Shown piece by piece: positions 44,478 to 52,784 of a stretch of 64,000 bases of DNA. The stretch's first letter is position 1; every line of letters begins with the position of its first letter. Location of the stretch: NCBI GenBank assembly GCA_947168445.1, contig CAMVLW010000002.1, positions 1 through 64,000 of the forward strand. Direction: 5' to 3'. A program made the position numbers and the translations under genes. A model generated the notes under the pieces. That model was not told where the DNA came from, ran no database searches, and worked only from the letters and a program-made list of their open reading frames with translations. Source of the stretch: an uncultured Clostridia bacterium (GTDB lineage: Bacteria > Bacillota > Clostridia > Oscillospirales > Acutalibacteraceae).

Positions 44478-45968
44478 ATGATTTGTTCCGATATTCAACG
44501 GCTGATTAACTATTCCATTGCAAACAATTTGATTGACAAGGAGGACGAAATCGTCATTCGCAACCAGCTGATGGACGTGCTGCACGTCTACGACTGGGAG
44601 GAGTGCGAGGTCAAAGACTTCGACCAACCGATTGACGACATTCTGCTGCCTCTGATTGATTACGCCTGCGAAAACGGCGTGATTGAGGACACCACCGCCA
44701 ACCGCGACCTGTTTGACACAAAGCTGATGGGCGTGGTCACGCCGCTTCCGCGCGACATTATCCGCACCTTCAAGGAGCGCTATGCCGAATCTCCCGTGGC
44801 GGCAACCGAGTGGTATTTTGACAACAGCCAAAAGCTCAACTATGTCCGTGCCGGCAGAATTGCCAAGGACATGAAGTGGAAATATGACTGCGAATACGGC
44901 ACGCTGGACGTGACGATTAACCGCAGCAAGCCCGAAAAGGATCCGCGCGACATTGCCAAGGCAAGAGCAAGCGCTTCCACCGCCTATCCCAAGTGCCAGC
45001 TTTGCACCGAAAACATGGGCTTTGCGGGCAACGACCACCATCCCGCCAGACAGAACCTGCGCCCGATTCCGATTAAGATTCACGGCGGCGACTGGTATCT
45101 GCAATATTCTCCCTACGGCTACTACAACGAGCACTGCATTGTGTTCAACAGCGAGCACATTCCGATGGTGATTGACGCGGCGGTGTTCCACAAGCTGTTT
45201 GATTTTATCGCGCTGCTGCCGCATTATTTTGTCGGCTCCAACGCTGATTTGCCGATTGTGGGCGGCTCCATTCTCTCCCACGAGCATTTTCAGGGCGGCA
45301 ACTACACCTTCGCGATGGCAACCGCGCAGGAGGAATATCCCTTTGCGCTGGCTGAATTCCCCGAAGTCAGCGCCGCGACGGTCAAATGGCCCATGTCCGT
45401 TATCCGCCTGAAAAGCGAAAACAAGGAGCAGCTCTCCGCCGCCTGCGCGCATGTGCTGAAGGCTTGGAGAGGCTACACCGACGAAGCGGCGGGCATTTTC
45501 GCCTTTACCGACGGCACGCCGCACAGCACCATCACCCCGATTGCGCGCATGAAAAACGGACTGTATGAGTGCGATTTGGTGCTGCGCAACAACATCACCA
45601 GCGACGACAGACCCCTCGGCGTGTTCCACCCGAACCCCACGCTGCACCACATCAAGAAGGAGAATATCGGCTTGATTGAGGTCATGGGCTTGGCGGTGCT
45701 GCCCGCAAGACTGGCAACAGAGCTGCAGGAGGTTAAGGACGCGCTGCTCAGCGGCGCCGACATGACGGCAAATCCCGCCACGGCAAGCCACGCGGAATGG
45801 GCGGCTGAGGTAAAGCGGCGCCATCCCGAATTAAATGAAAACAACGCCATGGACATTATTCACGCAGAGGTCGGCGCGGTGTTTGAGCAGGTGCTCTGTG
45901 ACGCGGGCGTGTTCAAGAGAACACCCGACGGCGCCGCCGCCTTCAAGAGATTTATCGACACGTTATAA
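44478..45968 (+). CDS. galT: UDP-glucose--hexose-1-phosphate uridylyltransferase, class II
   Basis: A 496-residue Gram-positive-type GalT, which exchanges galactose-1-P with UDP-glucose in the Leloir pathway. Marks: PLPRDIIRTFKERY, ASTAYPKCQLC, NLRPIPIKIHGGDWYLQYSPY, YNEHCIVFNSEHIPM, GGSILSHEHFQGG (the His-rich active-site segment) and FHPNPTLHHIKKENIGLIEVMG. It follows galK by 36 nt with a weak AAGAGG site. No galE is in the window, so the epimerase must be elsewhere. Confidence 0.95.
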   Translation: MICSDIQRLINYSIANNLIDKEDEIVIRNQLMDVLHVYDWEECEVKDFDQPIDDILLPLIDYACENGVIEDTTANRDLFDTKLMGVVTPLPRDIIRTFKERYAESPVAATEWYFDNSQKLNYVRAGRIAKDMKWKYDCEYGTLDVTINRSKPEKDPRDIAKARASASTAYPKCQLCTENMGFAGNDHHPARQNLRPIPIKIHGGDWYLQYSPYGYYNEHCIVFNSEHIPMVIDAAVFHKLFDFIALLPHYFVGSNADLPIVGGSILSHEHFQGGNYTFAMATAQEEYPFALAEFPEVSAATVKWPMSVIRLKSENKEQLSAACAHVLKAWRGYTDEAAGIFAFTDGTPHSTITPIARMKNGLYECDLVLRNNITSDDRPLGVFHPNPTLHHIKKENIGLIEVMGLAVLPARLATELQEVKDALLSGADMTANPATASHAEWAAEVKRRHPELNENNAMDIIHAEVGAVFEQVLCDAGVFKRTPDGAAAFKRFIDTL

Positions 45969-45989
45969 GCAATAACGCAGGAGGTCGCC

Positions 45990-46937
45990 ATGACTGATAT
46001 TACCGCCATTGGAGAGATACTGATAGATTTAACCCAAACCGGCACATCCGGCGCGGGCTTGCCCGTCTACACCGCCTTTCCGGGAGGCGCGCCCGCCAAC
46101 GTAGCGGTTGCCGCCGCGCGTTTGGGCGCAAAAACCGCCTTTATCGGCAAGGTCGGCAACGACGCATGGGGCAAGCTGCTGGTTGACACCGTGCGTCAAA
46201 ACGGCGTCAACGCCGACGGCATGGTTGTTTCGGAAGACGCCAACACCACTCTCGCCGTGGTTTCCGTCGCACCCGGCGGCGAACGCGACTTTGCCTTTTA
46301 CCGCAAGGGCTTTGCCGACACGCTGCTGCGCGAGAACGAAATCTCAGCCGCTCAGCTGAAAAGCACACATTTCCTGCACTTTGGCTCTGTCAGCCTGACC
46401 GACGAGCCTTCCCGCACGGCAACCCTTCACGCCGCGGCAAAGGCAAAGGGATACGGCGCGGTGATTACCTATGACCCCAACTACCGCGCAAGCCTTTGGC
46501 GCACGCTGAAGGACGCGCTGCACCACATGAGCGCACCGCTGGGCATGGTGGATATTCTGAAAATCTCCGACGAGGAGCTGGAACTGCTCACCGGCGTCAC
46601 CGACGCGGAGCAGGGCACGGCGATTCTGCGCGAAAGATACGGTATTCCGCTGATTCTTGTCACCCTCGGCGCGGCGGGCGCGTACTTCCGTCATCATGAC
46701 AACACCGCTATGTTGGAGGGCTTTCAGGTGAAGGTCGCCGACACCAACGGTGCGGGCGACACCTTCTTCGGCGCGTTTTTAAGCGGCATGTGCCGTCTGG
46801 GGAAATACCGCCCCGACGACCTCACCGACAACGAAATCTACCGTTTGGTGATGTTCGCGAACAAGGCGGCTTCCATCACCACCAGCCGCAGCGGCGCGAT
46901 TCCCGCCATGCCGACGCTTGACGAGGTGAAGCTATGA
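45990..46937 (+). CDS. PfkB-family sugar kinase, probable fructokinase
   Basis: A 315-residue ribokinase-fold kinase. N-terminal GEILIDLTQTG and PGGAPANVAVAAARLG, the latter typical of fructokinases; the mid region TYDPNYRASLW; and the anion-hole/catalytic motif NGAGDTFFGAFLSGM near residue 250 with the base Asp. Its stop overlaps the start of the amylosucrase-like gene (ATGA), so the two are coupled. Since amylosucrase releases fructose from sucrose, fructose-6-phosphate formation is the logical role. AGGAGG before ATG 45990. Confidence 0.92.
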   Translation: MTDITAIGEILIDLTQTGTSGAGLPVYTAFPGGAPANVAVAAARLGAKTAFIGKVGNDAWGKLLVDTVRQNGVNADGMVVSEDANTTLAVVSVAPGGERDFAFYRKGFADTLLRENEISAAQLKSTHFLHFGSVSLTDEPSRTATLHAAAKAKGYGAVITYDPNYRASLWRTLKDALHHMSAPLGMVDILKISDEELELLTGVTDAEQGTAILRERYGIPLILVTLGAAGAYFRHHDNTAMLEGFQVKVADTNGAGDTFFGAFLSGMCRLGKYRPDDLTDNEIYRLVMFANKAASITTSRSGAIPAMPTLDEVKL

Positions 46938-48790
46938 AAGCTGCCGCAAAATGGAACAAGGAATTTACAGAGCGCTTTTCCGCGCGCTATGACGAGCTGA
47001 AATGGCTCTATTACGAAACCTACAACAACGATATGCAAGCCTTCAGCTGGCTGTGCAACTCGCTGTATGACTATTACCAAAGCCGCAATGACGCGCTGAA
47101 AAAGCTTGACCGCGAGCGCGAGCGCACGCCGTTTTGGTACAGCACCAACGACATCACCGGCATGATGCTCTATGCCGGAAACTTCGGCGGCACCCTCAAG
47201 GGCGTGACCGAAAGAATTGATTACATTAAGCAGAGCGGCGTGAATTATCTTCACCTCATGCCCCTGCTCGCAAGCCCCAAAGACCGTTCCGACGGCGGCT
47301 ATGCCGTGGCGGATTTCCGCAGCGTGCAGCCGGAGTTGGGCACTATGGAGGACTTGGACGCGCTGACGGCGGCGTGTCACGAAAACAACATCAGCGTTTG
47401 CCTTGACTTTGTGATGAATCACACCAGCGAGGACCATGTGTGGGCAAAGGCGGCGCGGGAAGGCGACGAGGACGCCCGCAAGCGCTATTTCTTCTTTGAC
47501 AACTGGGACATTCCCTTTGCGTTTGAGCGCACGGTGCCGCAGGTGTTCCCCACCACCGCTCCGGGCAACTTTACCTATCTGTCCGACTGTGACAAGGTGG
47601 TCATGACGACCTTCTATCCCTATCAGTGGGATTTGAACTACGGCAACTGCGTGGTGTTCAACGACATGGTCGGCAACATGCTTTATCTTGCCAACCGCGG
47701 CATTGACGTGATTCGCCTTGACGCGGTGCCCTACATCTGGAAAGAACTCGGCACGAACTGCCGCAACCTGCCGCGTGTGCACACCTTGGTGCGCATGATG
47801 CGCATCATCTGCGAGATTGTGTGCCCGTCCGTGCTGCTGCTCGGCGAGGTCGTGATGGAGCCGTCAAAGGTTGCGCCGTACTTCGGCACTCCCGAAAAGC
47901 CCGAATGTCACATGCTCTACAACGTCACCACCATGGCGAGCACCTGGCACACCGTCGCCACAAAGGACGTGCGCCTGCTCAACCGCCAGATGGAGCAGCT
48001 TGCGCAGCTGCCGAAAAACTATGTGTTCCTCAACTACCTGCGCTGTCACGACGACATCGGCTGGGGACTTGACTATGACTATCTGGAGACCTTCGGCATG
48101 AGCGAGGTGGCGCATAAAAGATTCCTCAATGACTACTTCACCGGCAAGTTTGAGGGCAGCCCCTCTCACGGCGAGTTATACAACGACGACGAAAGCTTGG
48201 GCGACGCCCGGCTGTGCGGCACCACCGCAAGCCTGTGCGGAATTGAGGAAGCGCTTGCACAGGACGACAGCGCAGCGCTGACGGCAGCGATTGACTGCGA
48301 TATTATGCTGCACGCATACATGCTGACCCAGAGCGGAATTCCCGTGATTTACAGCGGCGACGAAATCGCGCAGCAAAACGACTACACCTATCACGACGAC
48401 CCCGACAAGCACGCCGACAGCCGCTATCTGCACCGCGGCAAGTTCGATTGGCAGGCGTCAAAGCGCTGCGCCGACCGCAAAACCGTTGAGGGCAAAATTT
48501 ATCAGGCATTGCGCACGCTTGAAGCCCTTCGCGCCAAGCACGCGGTATTCACCGCGTCGGCGGAATTCGGCACCGTCAACACCGGCTCCAACCAAGTGCT
48601 GGGCTTGAAGCGGGAGGTTGAGGGCGAAACGCTCTTTGCGTTCTTCAACTTCAGCGGCGAAGAACAGCCGTTCTGCTTTGACGGCGTCATCTCCGGAAAA
48701 GAACTTGTCAGCGGAGAAGAAATCAGAGGTATTTCCTCGACCCTCAAGCCCTACGGCTTCATGTGGATTCTCCAATCCGCAGCATTATAA
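46934..48790 (+). CDS. Amylosucrase-like GH13 (subfamily 4) glucosyltransferase
   Basis: A 618-residue protein matching amylosucrase through its length: N-terminal helical domain, YLHLMPLL, SDGGYAVADFRSVQP, DFVMNHTSEDHVWA, YPYQWDLNYGN, nucleophile Asp in IRLDAVPYIWKELGT near residue 261, acid/base Glu in LLGEVVMEP near 304, RCHDDIGWG near 373, and YSGDEIAQQND. Amylosucrase splits sucrose and adds the glucose to an alpha-1,4-glucan, releasing fructose without using ATP. The coupled fructokinase and nearby alpha-galactosidase support raffinose-derived sucrose as substrate. Sucrose hydrolase or phosphorylase activity cannot be excluded. Confidence 0.9.
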   Translation: MKAAAKWNKEFTERFSARYDELKWLYYETYNNDMQAFSWLCNSLYDYYQSRNDALKKLDRERERTPFWYSTNDITGMMLYAGNFGGTLKGVTERIDYIKQSGVNYLHLMPLLASPKDRSDGGYAVADFRSVQPELGTMEDLDALTAACHENNISVCLDFVMNHTSEDHVWAKAAREGDEDARKRYFFFDNWDIPFAFERTVPQVFPTTAPGNFTYLSDCDKVVMTTFYPYQWDLNYGNCVVFNDMVGNMLYLANRGIDVIRLDAVPYIWKELGTNCRNLPRVHTLVRMMRIICEIVCPSVLLLGEVVMEPSKVAPYFGTPEKPECHMLYNVTTMASTWHTVATKDVRLLNRQMEQLAQLPKNYVFLNYLRCHDDIGWGLDYDYLETFGMSEVAHKRFLNDYFTGKFEGSPSHGELYNDDESLGDARLCGTTASLCGIEEALAQDDSAALTAAIDCDIMLHAYMLTQSGIPVIYSGDEIAQQNDYTYHDDPDKHADSRYLHRGKFDWQASKRCADRKTVEGKIYQALRTLEALRAKHAVFTASAEFGTVNTGSNQVLGLKREVEGETLFAFFNFSGEEQPFCFDGVISGKELVSGEEIRGISSTLKPYGFMWILQSAAL

Positions 48791-48857
48791 ACCGGGTGCG
48801 GGCAGCACCCGCCCTTCATTATTCACTATTCATCATTCATTATTCATTCAATACGAG

Positions 48858-48887
48858 CGCTCCTCTGCGGCAGCAAAGGAGCGTTTT
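48858..48887 (+). terminator. Terminator after the sucrose/galactose gene run
   Basis: CGCTCCT (48858-48864) pairs with AGGAGCG (48877-48883), followed by TTTT. It lies 17 bp before the next start, so some read-through is likely. The preceding 40 bp are ATTCATTATTCACT-type reiterated sequence. Confidence 0.65.
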
Positions 48888-48903
48888 CTGACAGGGAGTA
48901 ATT

Positions 48904-50856
48904 ATGCAGCAGGAACTATATTATAAAGACGCGTTAAAGCTGGGGCAAAAGGAATACCGCGCGCGAATGGCAAGGGACGAGGACCCCTACCTTCCGGTGC
49001 TCGACGACATTGTGCCGCCCGAAAAGGGACTGCCCAACCTTCACCTCGGCATTACCCAGATTCCCGTATTTTTTATCGTCGGCACCAAAACCACCGGCAG
49101 AACCAACGCCTTTGCCGCGAATTTTATGCCGCTCTTAGAGGAAGGCACCGAGTTTGCGGAAAAGTGGGAGGTGCTCTACCGCTCGCATTTGAGCGAGGGT
49201 ATCCGCGACCCGATTAAGGTGTATGAATACATGAACCGCTTTTATGTGCAGGAGGGCAACAAGCGCGTCAGCGTGCTGAAATACTGCAACGCCTACAGTA
49301 TTCCCGCCGACGTTATCCGCATTATGCCCGAACCGAGCGACGACGAGGCGGTGCAGCTTTACTATGAATTTGTCGAGTTCAACCGCGTTTCCAAAATCAA
49401 CTTTGTGGAATTCAGCAAGCGCGGCAGCTACCGCGAGCTGCTCCATGCAATGGGCAAGCCCATTGACGAATGGTGGTCGATTGACGAACAGCGCCGCTTT
49501 TCGGGCGCGTACTACTTTTTTGAGCAGGCGTACCGTCAAAACGGCGGCGACAAGCTGAAAACAACCATCGGCGACGCCATGCTCAGCTATATCCGCGTGT
49601 ACGGCTACACCGAGCTGCAGCACGCGGGAATTTCCGAAATCAAAAGCAATTTAAAAAAGATGTGGGAAGAAATCACGCTGCAGGAGCATGATGATGAAAT
49701 CGAGTTGAAAACCACGCCCGCTCACGAGGCAAGACCGCTGAAGCAGAGCGTGCTGGAAAGAGTGTTCGACATCAAGCCCGCCGCCTTTAAGGTCGGCTTT
49801 ATCTACGACGTGCCGCCCGAAAAATCCGGCTGGGTCAACGACCACGAGCTCGGCAGACGGCACGCGCAAACCGTTCTCGGCAGCCGTGTGGACACCTCGG
49901 TCTACATTGCCGAGAGTGCGGAAAACTTTGCTCCCACGCTGGAAAAAGCGGTTGCGGACGGCAACAAAATGCTCTTTACCATCTCTCCGCGCATGTTAAA
50001 GCAAAGCCTGCGCATGGCGGTGGAGCATCCCGAGGTTGTCATTATGAACTGCTCGCTGAACATTGCGCACCGCTATCTGCGCACCTATTACCCGCGCATG
50101 TATGAGGTCAAGTTTATTCTCGGCGCGCTGGCAGGCTCGCTGACGGAAACAAACCGCCTCGGCTATGTCTGCGATTATCCGATTTACGGTCAGATTGCGG
50201 GCATAAACGCCTTTGCCCTCGGCGCGCAGATGGCAAATCCCCGCGCAAAGGTGTTTCTCGAATGGTCGTCGGTCAAGGGCGCAAAGGAAGCCACGCTCTC
50301 GCTGAACCGTCAGCACATTCACCTGATTTCCTCTCAGGATACCGCGCGTTTTCAGGAGGACGACCGCATTGCCTTCGGACTGTCGCGCATTGCCGACGGC
50401 AAAACCAATCTGCTTGCCGTTCCCGTGTGGAAATGGGGCGTGTACTATGAGCGGATTCTGCGCGGCGCGATTGACAGCACCATTCAGGAGGAATATGACA
50501 GCAGCACCCGCGCCGTCAACTACTTTTGGGGCATGTCGGAAGGCGTTGTCGATTTGGAATACGCGCCGGGTCTGCCGCTGAGCTCGCAGCGTTACGCGGA
50601 CTTTTTCCGCGACAGCCTGATTCACGGCGCCGGCGTTCCCTTCCTCACGCCGTTTTACAAGCAGAACGGTGAAATTGTCGGTTCCCGCCAGCGCGAGTTG
50701 ACGCCCGACCAAATTATCCGCATGGACTATCTGGTTGAAAACGTCGTCGGCAGTATTCCCGCCTATGAAGAAATGACCGCAAAGGGTCAGGCAACCGTTG
50801 ACATCGCGGGAATTCCCCAGGCGAAAAAGGTTGTGAGCAAAGAGGAAAACAAATGA
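48904..50856 (+). CDS. Cytosolic fusion of a ParB-like domain and a BMP/PnrA-type ligand-binding domain
   Basis: A 650-residue protein without signal peptide or lipobox. Residues about 80-180 resemble a ParB/sulfiredoxin-like domain: IRDPIKVYEYMNRFYVQEGN, then KRVSVLKY. Residues about 290-620 resemble the basic-membrane-protein (BMP/PnrA) nucleoside-binding domain: KVGFIYDVPPEKSGWVNDHE, LGRRHAQ, VIMNCSLNIAHRYLRTYYPRMYEVKFILGA. BMP proteins are normally extracellular lipoproteins of ABC importers. Here the domain is inside the cell and fused to a ParB-like part, so a nucleoside-sensing or NTP-linked role is possible (inference). Its stop overlaps the metallophosphoesterase start. Similar fusions occur in other Clostridia as far as I recall. 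Confidence 0.75.
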   Translation: MQQELYYKDALKLGQKEYRARMARDEDPYLPVLDDIVPPEKGLPNLHLGITQIPVFFIVGTKTTGRTNAFAANFMPLLEEGTEFAEKWEVLYRSHLSEGIRDPIKVYEYMNRFYVQEGNKRVSVLKYCNAYSIPADVIRIMPEPSDDEAVQLYYEFVEFNRVSKINFVEFSKRGSYRELLHAMGKPIDEWWSIDEQRRFSGAYYFFEQAYRQNGGDKLKTTIGDAMLSYIRVYGYTELQHAGISEIKSNLKKMWEEITLQEHDDEIELKTTPAHEARPLKQSVLERVFDIKPAAFKVGFIYDVPPEKSGWVNDHELGRRHAQTVLGSRVDTSVYIAESAENFAPTLEKAVADGNKMLFTISPRMLKQSLRMAVEHPEVVIMNCSLNIAHRYLRTYYPRMYEVKFILGALAGSLTETNRLGYVCDYPIYGQIAGINAFALGAQMANPRAKVFLEWSSVKGAKEATLSLNRQHIHLISSQDTARFQEDDRIAFGLSRIADGKTNLLAVPVWKWGVYYERILRGAIDSTIQEEYDSSTRAVNYFWGMSEGVVDLEYAPGLPLSSQRYADFFRDSLIHGAGVPFLTPFYKQNGEIVGSRQRELTPDQIIRMDYLVENVVGSIPAYEEMTAKGQATVDIAGIPQAKKVVSKEENK

Positions 50857-51446
50857 AAATACTGACTGTTTCCGATGAACCGTCCGACCGCTTTTACCGT
50901 TACTACCGGCCGGGAAAGCTTGACGAGTTCGACTTGATTCTCTCCTGCGGCGATTTGCACCCCGAATATCTCGAATTCTTGGTGACAATGGCGCGTTGCC
51001 CGCTGATTTATGTCCACGGCAACCACGACGAAATCTATTCCCGCGAGCCGGAGGGCTGCATTTGCGCCGACGACGCGATTGTTGAATTTGAGGGCGTGCG
51101 GATTTTGGGGCTCGGCGGCTCCTACCGTTACCGTAACGGCAAGTATATGTATTCCGAACGGCAAATGCGGCGGCGCGTAAACCGGCTGATTTTTCCGATT
51201 GCGCGGCACGGCGGCTTTGACATTTTGCTGACCCACGCGCCCGCAAAAGGACTCAACGACTTTGACACCCTCACTCACCGCGGTTTTTCGGTTTTTAACA
51301 ACCTGCTGAACCGGTATGAGCCGCAGTATTTCATTCACGGACACATTCACCGCAACTACAATGTGGGAATTCCGCAAAAAACCGTTCACGGCAAAACAAC
51401 GGTGATTAACGCCTTTGAATACTGTATTATAGAATTGGACAGGTGA
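50853..51446 (+). CDS. Calcineurin-like metallophosphoesterase
   Basis: A 197-residue phosphoesterase. Metal motifs in order: D in TVSDEP near residue 8 (the usual DxH has lost its His), LSCGDLHPEY near 33, YVHGNHDE near 55, LLTHAPAKG near 128 and FIHGHIHRN near 165. Substrate unknown; such enzymes act on nucleotides, phosphodiesters or proteins. It overlaps the BMP-fusion gene by ATGA, so the two are made together. Confidence 0.88.
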   Translation: MKILTVSDEPSDRFYRYYRPGKLDEFDLILSCGDLHPEYLEFLVTMARCPLIYVHGNHDEIYSREPEGCICADDAIVEFEGVRILGLGGSYRYRNGKYMYSERQMRRRVNRLIFPIARHGGFDILLTHAPAKGLNDFDTLTHRGFSVFNNLLNRYEPQYFIHGHIHRNYNVGIPQKTVHGKTTVINAFEYCIIELDR

Positions 51447-51450
51447 GCCT

Positions 51451-52104
51451 ATGAATCAATTACTCAAAAGAATCCTCATGAGCGTGCTGGGCGTGGTGAT
51501 TTGCGGGCTGAGCGTCGGCATGTTCAAGTTTGCCGCGCTCGGCATTGACCCGTTTCAGTCGCTGATGAGCGGCTTGGACGCGGTGATTCCGATTCGTTTC
51601 GGCACGCTGTACGTCATTGTCAACGGCATTTTGCTGCTGTTCTCCCTGATTTTTGACCGCCGCAAAATCGGCATTGCCACGGTGATTAACCTCTTTTTGC
51701 TCGGCTATATCGTAGAATTTTCGCAGAACCTCTGCACGCAGCTGATGCCGAATCCCGCGCTTTGGCTGCGAGTGGTGATTCTGCTGGTGGCGGTGGTGAT
51801 TCTCTGCCTGTCGTCTGCGCTGTACTTCACGGCGAACCTGGGCGTTTCCACCTACGACGCGGTGGCACTGGTGTGGTCGGAAAAGCAAAACAAGTTGCCG
51901 TTCATGTGGTGCCGCGTGATTTGCGACTTTGTGTGCGTGGCAATCGGCATTGTGCTGCTGCTGATTTCGGGTATGCCGTTCACGGAGCTGTTCGGCACCG
52001 TGGGCGTCGGCACAATTATTACAGCGTTCTTCATGGGTCCGCTGATTACGTTCTTCAACGTCCATGTGGCGCAGCCAATGTTAAACGGGAGGAAAAAGCA
52101 ATGA
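51451..52104 (+). CDS. YczE/YitT-type integral membrane protein
   Basis: A 217-residue membrane protein with about five helices. It opens with the family pattern ILMSVLGVVICGLSVGMFKFAALGIDPFQS and has FTANLGVSTYDAVAL in the middle; these are the duplicated GIDPFQ / GVSTYD half-motifs of the YczE family. Function unknown; sometimes linked to small-molecule export. It follows the phosphoesterase by 4 nt and overlaps the next gene by 4 bp (ATGA), so it is part of the same operon. Confidence 0.85.
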   Translation: MNQLLKRILMSVLGVVICGLSVGMFKFAALGIDPFQSLMSGLDAVIPIRFGTLYVIVNGILLLFSLIFDRRKIGIATVINLFLLGYIVEFSQNLCTQLMPNPALWLRVVILLVAVVILCLSSALYFTANLGVSTYDAVALVWSEKQNKLPFMWCRVICDFVCVAIGIVLLLISGMPFTELFGTVGVGTIITAFFMGPLITFFNVHVAQPMLNGRKKQ

Positions 52105-52670
52105 CAGAATATGAAAAAATGGTGCAGGGCATGAACTACGACCCCGGCGACGGGGAAATCATGAGCGAGCAAATGCCTTATCAGGACAAGCTGTGGGAAT
52201 TCAATCAGCTAAAGCCCTCGGCGCTCGCGGAAAAAGAGGCGTACATGAAGGAGGTCTTTGCCGAATGTGGCGAGGGCAACTATATTGAGCTGCCGTTTCA
52301 CGCCAACTGGGGCGGCGCGCACGTGCACTTCGGCTCGTTTATCTACGCGAATTCGAACCTGACGCTGGTGGACGACGGACATATCTTTGTCGGAGACCGC
52401 GTGATGTTCGGTCCCAACGTCACCGTCGCGACAGCCAACCACCCGCTTGAAGCCGACCTTCGCGCCAAGGGCTTGCAGTACAACAAGGACGTGTATATCG
52501 GAGAAAACGCATGGATTGGCGCGGGCGTGATGATTGTGCCGGGCGTGCATATCGGCAAAAACGCCGTGATTGGCGCCGGCAGCATTGTCACCAAGGACAT
52601 TCCCGATAACGTCCTCGCCGTCGGCAATCCCGCAAGAGTAATCAGACAACTAAAAAACAGTGATGCATAA
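52101..52670 (+). CDS. Maltose O-acetyltransferase-like enzyme (left-handed beta helix)
   Basis: A 189-residue hexapeptide acetyltransferase. An N-terminal maltose-acetyltransferase helical cap (MTEYEKMVQGMNYDPGDGE) is followed by hexapeptide repeats (IFVGDRVMFGPNVTVATANHP, VYIGENAWIGAGVMIVPGV, HIGKNAVIGAGSIV, then VTKDIPDNVLAVGNPARVI). The catalytic His lies in TANHP. It transfers acetyl from acetyl-CoA to sugar hydroxyls, perhaps for detoxifying excess sugars. The ATG at 52101 follows GGGAGG and overlaps the previous stop; a longer open frame upstream is not coding. Confidence 0.92.
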   Translation: MTEYEKMVQGMNYDPGDGEIMSEQMPYQDKLWEFNQLKPSALAEKEAYMKEVFAECGEGNYIELPFHANWGGAHVHFGSFIYANSNLTLVDDGHIFVGDRVMFGPNVTVATANHPLEADLRAKGLQYNKDVYIGENAWIGAGVMIVPGVHIGKNAVIGAGSIVTKDIPDNVLAVGNPARVIRQLKNSDA

Positions 52671-52677
52671 ACAGCAA

Positions 52678-52712
52678 CGGACAGGAAACCCAACATTTCC
52701 TGTCCGTTTTCA
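52678..52712 (+). terminator. Terminator after the acetyltransferase
   Basis: AACGGACAGGAAA pairs with TTTCCTGTCCGTT, then TTCATTTTATT. Perfect 13 bp stem. Confidence 0.93.
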
Positions 52713-52784
52713 TTTTATTGGAAACTGCCCTTTTTAAATTTTTCCGCACTGTTTCAAAAGGCGGACTGCCCACCGCGGCAGCGG

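Noticed and set aside
43173..45824. 883-codon open frame on the minus strand
   Set aside because: Antisense to galK and galT, low-complexity V/A/R/H-rich composition typical of a shadow frame, no ribosome site.
51762..52100. N-terminal extension of the maltose acetyltransferase-like gene
   Set aside because: It overlaps the YczE-type gene in another frame; the ATG at 52101 has a strong ribosome site and begins the known family N-terminus.
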